Assembly: GCA_013289855.1 (NCBI GenBank)
Contig: JABCZD010000002.1
Location: 310,001 to 374,000 of the forward strand
Source of the DNA: Acidobacteriota bacterium
GTDB taxonomy: Bacteria > Acidobacteriota > Terriglobia > Acidiferrales > UBA7541
Reading direction: 5' to 3'
DNA length: 64,000 nucleotides
In this document: one piece after another, positions 62,731 to 64,000 of the stretch
Position numbering within the stretch: the first letter of the stretch is position 1
How the letters are laid out: each line of letters opens with the position of its first letter
The notes under the pieces: model-generated
The model's input: only the letters and a program-made list of their open reading frames with translations
Databases searched by the model: none
What the model was told of the DNA's origin: nothing
Translations under genes and position numbers: made by a program

Positions 62731-63323
62731 ACGCCATTGTGAGCCGCTTCAGCGACTTCGCAAAAATGCCGGCGCCGCATTTTTCGCGCGTGAACGTGAA
62801 TGAGGCGTTGCGCGACGCGGTGCGGTTGTTCGAGGCGCAATTTAACGCCGTCGGGAAGCCGATCATTACCCCAGAGTTTTTCTTGACCGATCCGCTGCCG
62901 GAAATTGATGCCGACGCCGAGATGCTGCATCGCGCATTTCAGAATTTGGTATTAAACGCGCTGGATGCCATGCCCGCGGGTGGGACGCTCGCGATGCGCA
63001 CCCTTGAGAACGACGGCAATGTGCGTATCGAGGTCTCCGATACTGGAAAGGGTCTCACGCCGGAAGAGTGTTCGCGGCTCTTCACCCCGTATTACACAAC
63101 CAAGTCGCAGGGAACTGGTCTCGGACTGGCGATTGTCCAGTCGGTAGTGAGCGATCATCACGGGACAATTTCCGTGGTTAGCGAAGAAGGACGCGGCGCA
63201 ACGTTTCGTATCGAGTTGCCGCAGCGTCAGGAACGCGCCCGCGGTTCATCGGCGGAGGAAATCGCCGCGCCGCATGTGTCCAACTCCGCGAGCGCGGTGA
63301 AGCCGCCGATCGAAGTCGCCTGA
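62676..63323 (+). CDS. NtrY-like sensor histidine kinase, C-terminal HATPase part (same gene, other frame)
   Basis: 215 residues as read from ATG 62676 (MEVFNESTATLRAELANLNAIVSRFSDFAKMP), which continues the HisKA helices, then the HATPase domain with N-box FQNLVLNALDA, G1 EVSDTGKGL, F-box and G2 GTGLGLAIVQSV. The start has no ribosome site and lies in the middle of a domain, so it is the second half of the split kinase rather than an independent gene. If the frameshift is real, the two halves could still pair weakly. The NtrX-type regulator follows at 63406. Confidence 0.85.
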   Translation: MEVFNESTATLRAELANLNAIVSRFSDFAKMPAPHFSRVNVNEALRDAVRLFEAQFNAVGKPIITPEFFLTDPLPEIDADAEMLHRAFQNLVLNALDAMPAGGTLAMRTLENDGNVRIEVSDTGKGLTPEECSRLFTPYYTTKSQGTGLGLAIVQSVVSDHHGTISVVSEEGRGATFRIELPQRQERARGSSAEEIAAPHVSNSASAVKPPIEVA

Positions 63324-63329
63324 GTTTTT

Positions 63330-63372
63330 GTAGCGGCCGCCTTCTGCCTGCCCCGGCTTGCCGGGGAGGCGG
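63330..63372 (+). repeat. GTAG-type hairpin between kinase and regulator
   Basis: GTAGCGGCCGCCT leads into an inner perfect hairpin CCCCGGC-TT-GCCGGGG (63351-63366) and an outer CCGCCT/AGGCGG pair (63337-63342, 63367-63372). Same type as the 25.9 kb cluster. Confidence 0.6.
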
Positions 63373-63405
63373 ACGATTTTTGTCACGGTTGCCGAGGAAA
63401 TAAAT

Positions 63406-64000
63406 TTGCCGCGTAAAGCCCATCTATTACTTGTGGACGACGACCCCAACACTCTCGCGTCGCTGTCCCGTGCGTTTCGGCTGGCCGGCCACGAGGCCAC
63501 CGTCTGCGATAACGCCGGCCGCGCCATGGATTTACTGCGCACGGAAACCTTCGACGTGATTTTCTCCGATGTGGTGATGCCAGGAAAAAGCGGCATCGAA
63601 TTTCTCGAAGATCTAAAGAAAGCGGGAATCGCCACTCCAATCATTTTAATTTCCGGCCAGGCCAACGTGGAAATGGCCGTGCGCGCCACGAAGTTGGGCG
63701 CACTCGATTTTCTCGAAAAGCCGCTCTCCACGGACAAGCTCCTCGTCACCGTGGAGAATGCCCTGCGCTTAACCCGCCTGGAAGACGAAAATCGCGAACT
63801 TCGCAGCAAACTCGGAAAACATGAACTCGTCGGTTCCGGGCCGGCCATGACCAAATTGCAGGCGCAGATTGCCCGCGTCGGCGCCAGCGAGACGCGCGTC
63901 TGCATTTTGGGAGAGACAGGGACTGGCAAGGAACTGGTAGCGCGCGCGATTCACGAAAAATCCCTGCGCCGCGAAAACGCCTTTGTCACCTTGAATTGCG
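63406..64000 (+). CDS. NtrX/NtrC-type sigma-54 response regulator, N-terminal part
   Basis: TTG start with ribosome site GAGGAAATAAA; 198 codons reach the window edge. The receiver reads HLLLVDDDPNTLASLSRAF, phospho-Asp in FSDVVMPGKSG and Lys in FLEKPLSTDKLL. The AAA+ domain starts with LGETGTGKELVARAIHEKSLR (Walker A). It should be the output of the NtrY-like kinase just upstream. The DNA-binding end is outside the window. Confidence 0.92.
   Translation, partial: MPRKAHLLLVDDDPNTLASLSRAFRLAGHEATVCDNAGRAMDLLRTETFDVIFSDVVMPGKSGIEFLEDLKKAGIATPIILISGQANVEMAVRATKLGALDFLEKPLSTDKLLVTVENALRLTRLEDENRELRSKLGKHELVGSGPAMTKLQAQIARVGASETRVCILGETGTGKELVARAIHEKSLRRENAFVTLNC

Noticed and set aside
1..64000. 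tRNA, rRNA, CRISPR arrays, transposases, integrases and riboswitches
   Set aside because: Read through on both strands by eye; nothing met the standard for a call. A small RNA without strong structure could have been missed.

Overview
The window is a GC-rich, densely coded bacterial chromosome segment (about 55 protein genes, no rRNA, tRNA, CRISPR array or recognisable transposase). The mix of genes (multihaem cytochromes, many large two-component proteins, a WxxGxW protein with a Gln-rich tail, sortilin/YCF48-like Asp-box protein, LVIVD and DUF305 pair, GTAG-type dispersed hairpins and several small conserved hypotheticals) looks most like a soil Acidobacteriota genome. That assignment is inference from gene content; no marker gene in the window proves it.

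Layout. 1-5.8 kb: a cut serine hydrolase, an orphan CoA-transferase beta subunit, phosphatidylglycerophosphate synthase, a rhomboid protease, an RlpA/HIT operon and a small membrane-protein operon. 6.4-17.6 kb: an OmpA-family protein, an Asp-box secreted protein, an NtrC-type regulator, a 1167-residue hybrid kinase, an orphan HisKA-only protein and a CopG/ParE toxin-antitoxin pair. 17.8-24.2 kb: a tight four-gene minus-strand operon that reads as an electron-transfer chain: a NuoE-NuoF fusion (NADH/FMN), a giant Fe-S protein with two cyclic-nucleotide-binding domains, a cytochrome b-like membrane protein and a membrane-anchored decahaem cytochrome c. A c554-type pentahaem cytochrome lies nearby at 26.6 kb. 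This is the best candidate for an under-described system.

28-36 kb is accessory DNA: a methyltransferase and a P450, then an aldehyde/alcohol dehydrogenase block with a divergent GlxA-type regulator. The block is bracketed by two 168-bp, 93 % identical copies of the P450 3' end, as if an island had integrated into the P450 gene. A PIN toxin/antitoxin pair with a palindromic operator over its promoter, and an AT-rich DUF1801 gene, follow.

36.6-58.6 kb: an LVIVD/DUF305 pair, a frameshifted secreted protein, a Tat-type GH51 arabinofuranosidase, a 1223-residue hybrid kinase followed by an RsbU-type phosphatase regulator, an inactivated SnoaL-like gene, an amidohydrolase, a DUF418 membrane protein, an acyl-CoA synthetase, a nucleoside hydrolase, an outer-membrane barrel protein and a site-2 protease. 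58.7-64 kb: a secreted protein, a peptide-type solute-binding protein without permeases, an NtrY-like kinase split by a frameshift, and the start of an NtrX/NtrC regulator. The solute-binding and kinase genes are joined by three tandem five-codon minicistrons.

Three genes (39.6, 48.6 and 62.7 kb) carry frameshifts or nonsense codons; I cannot tell true pseudogenes from assembly errors. Several loci carry degenerate 12-, 14- or 15-bp tandem repeats at gene edges or as in-frame linkers, which appears to be a habit of this genome.
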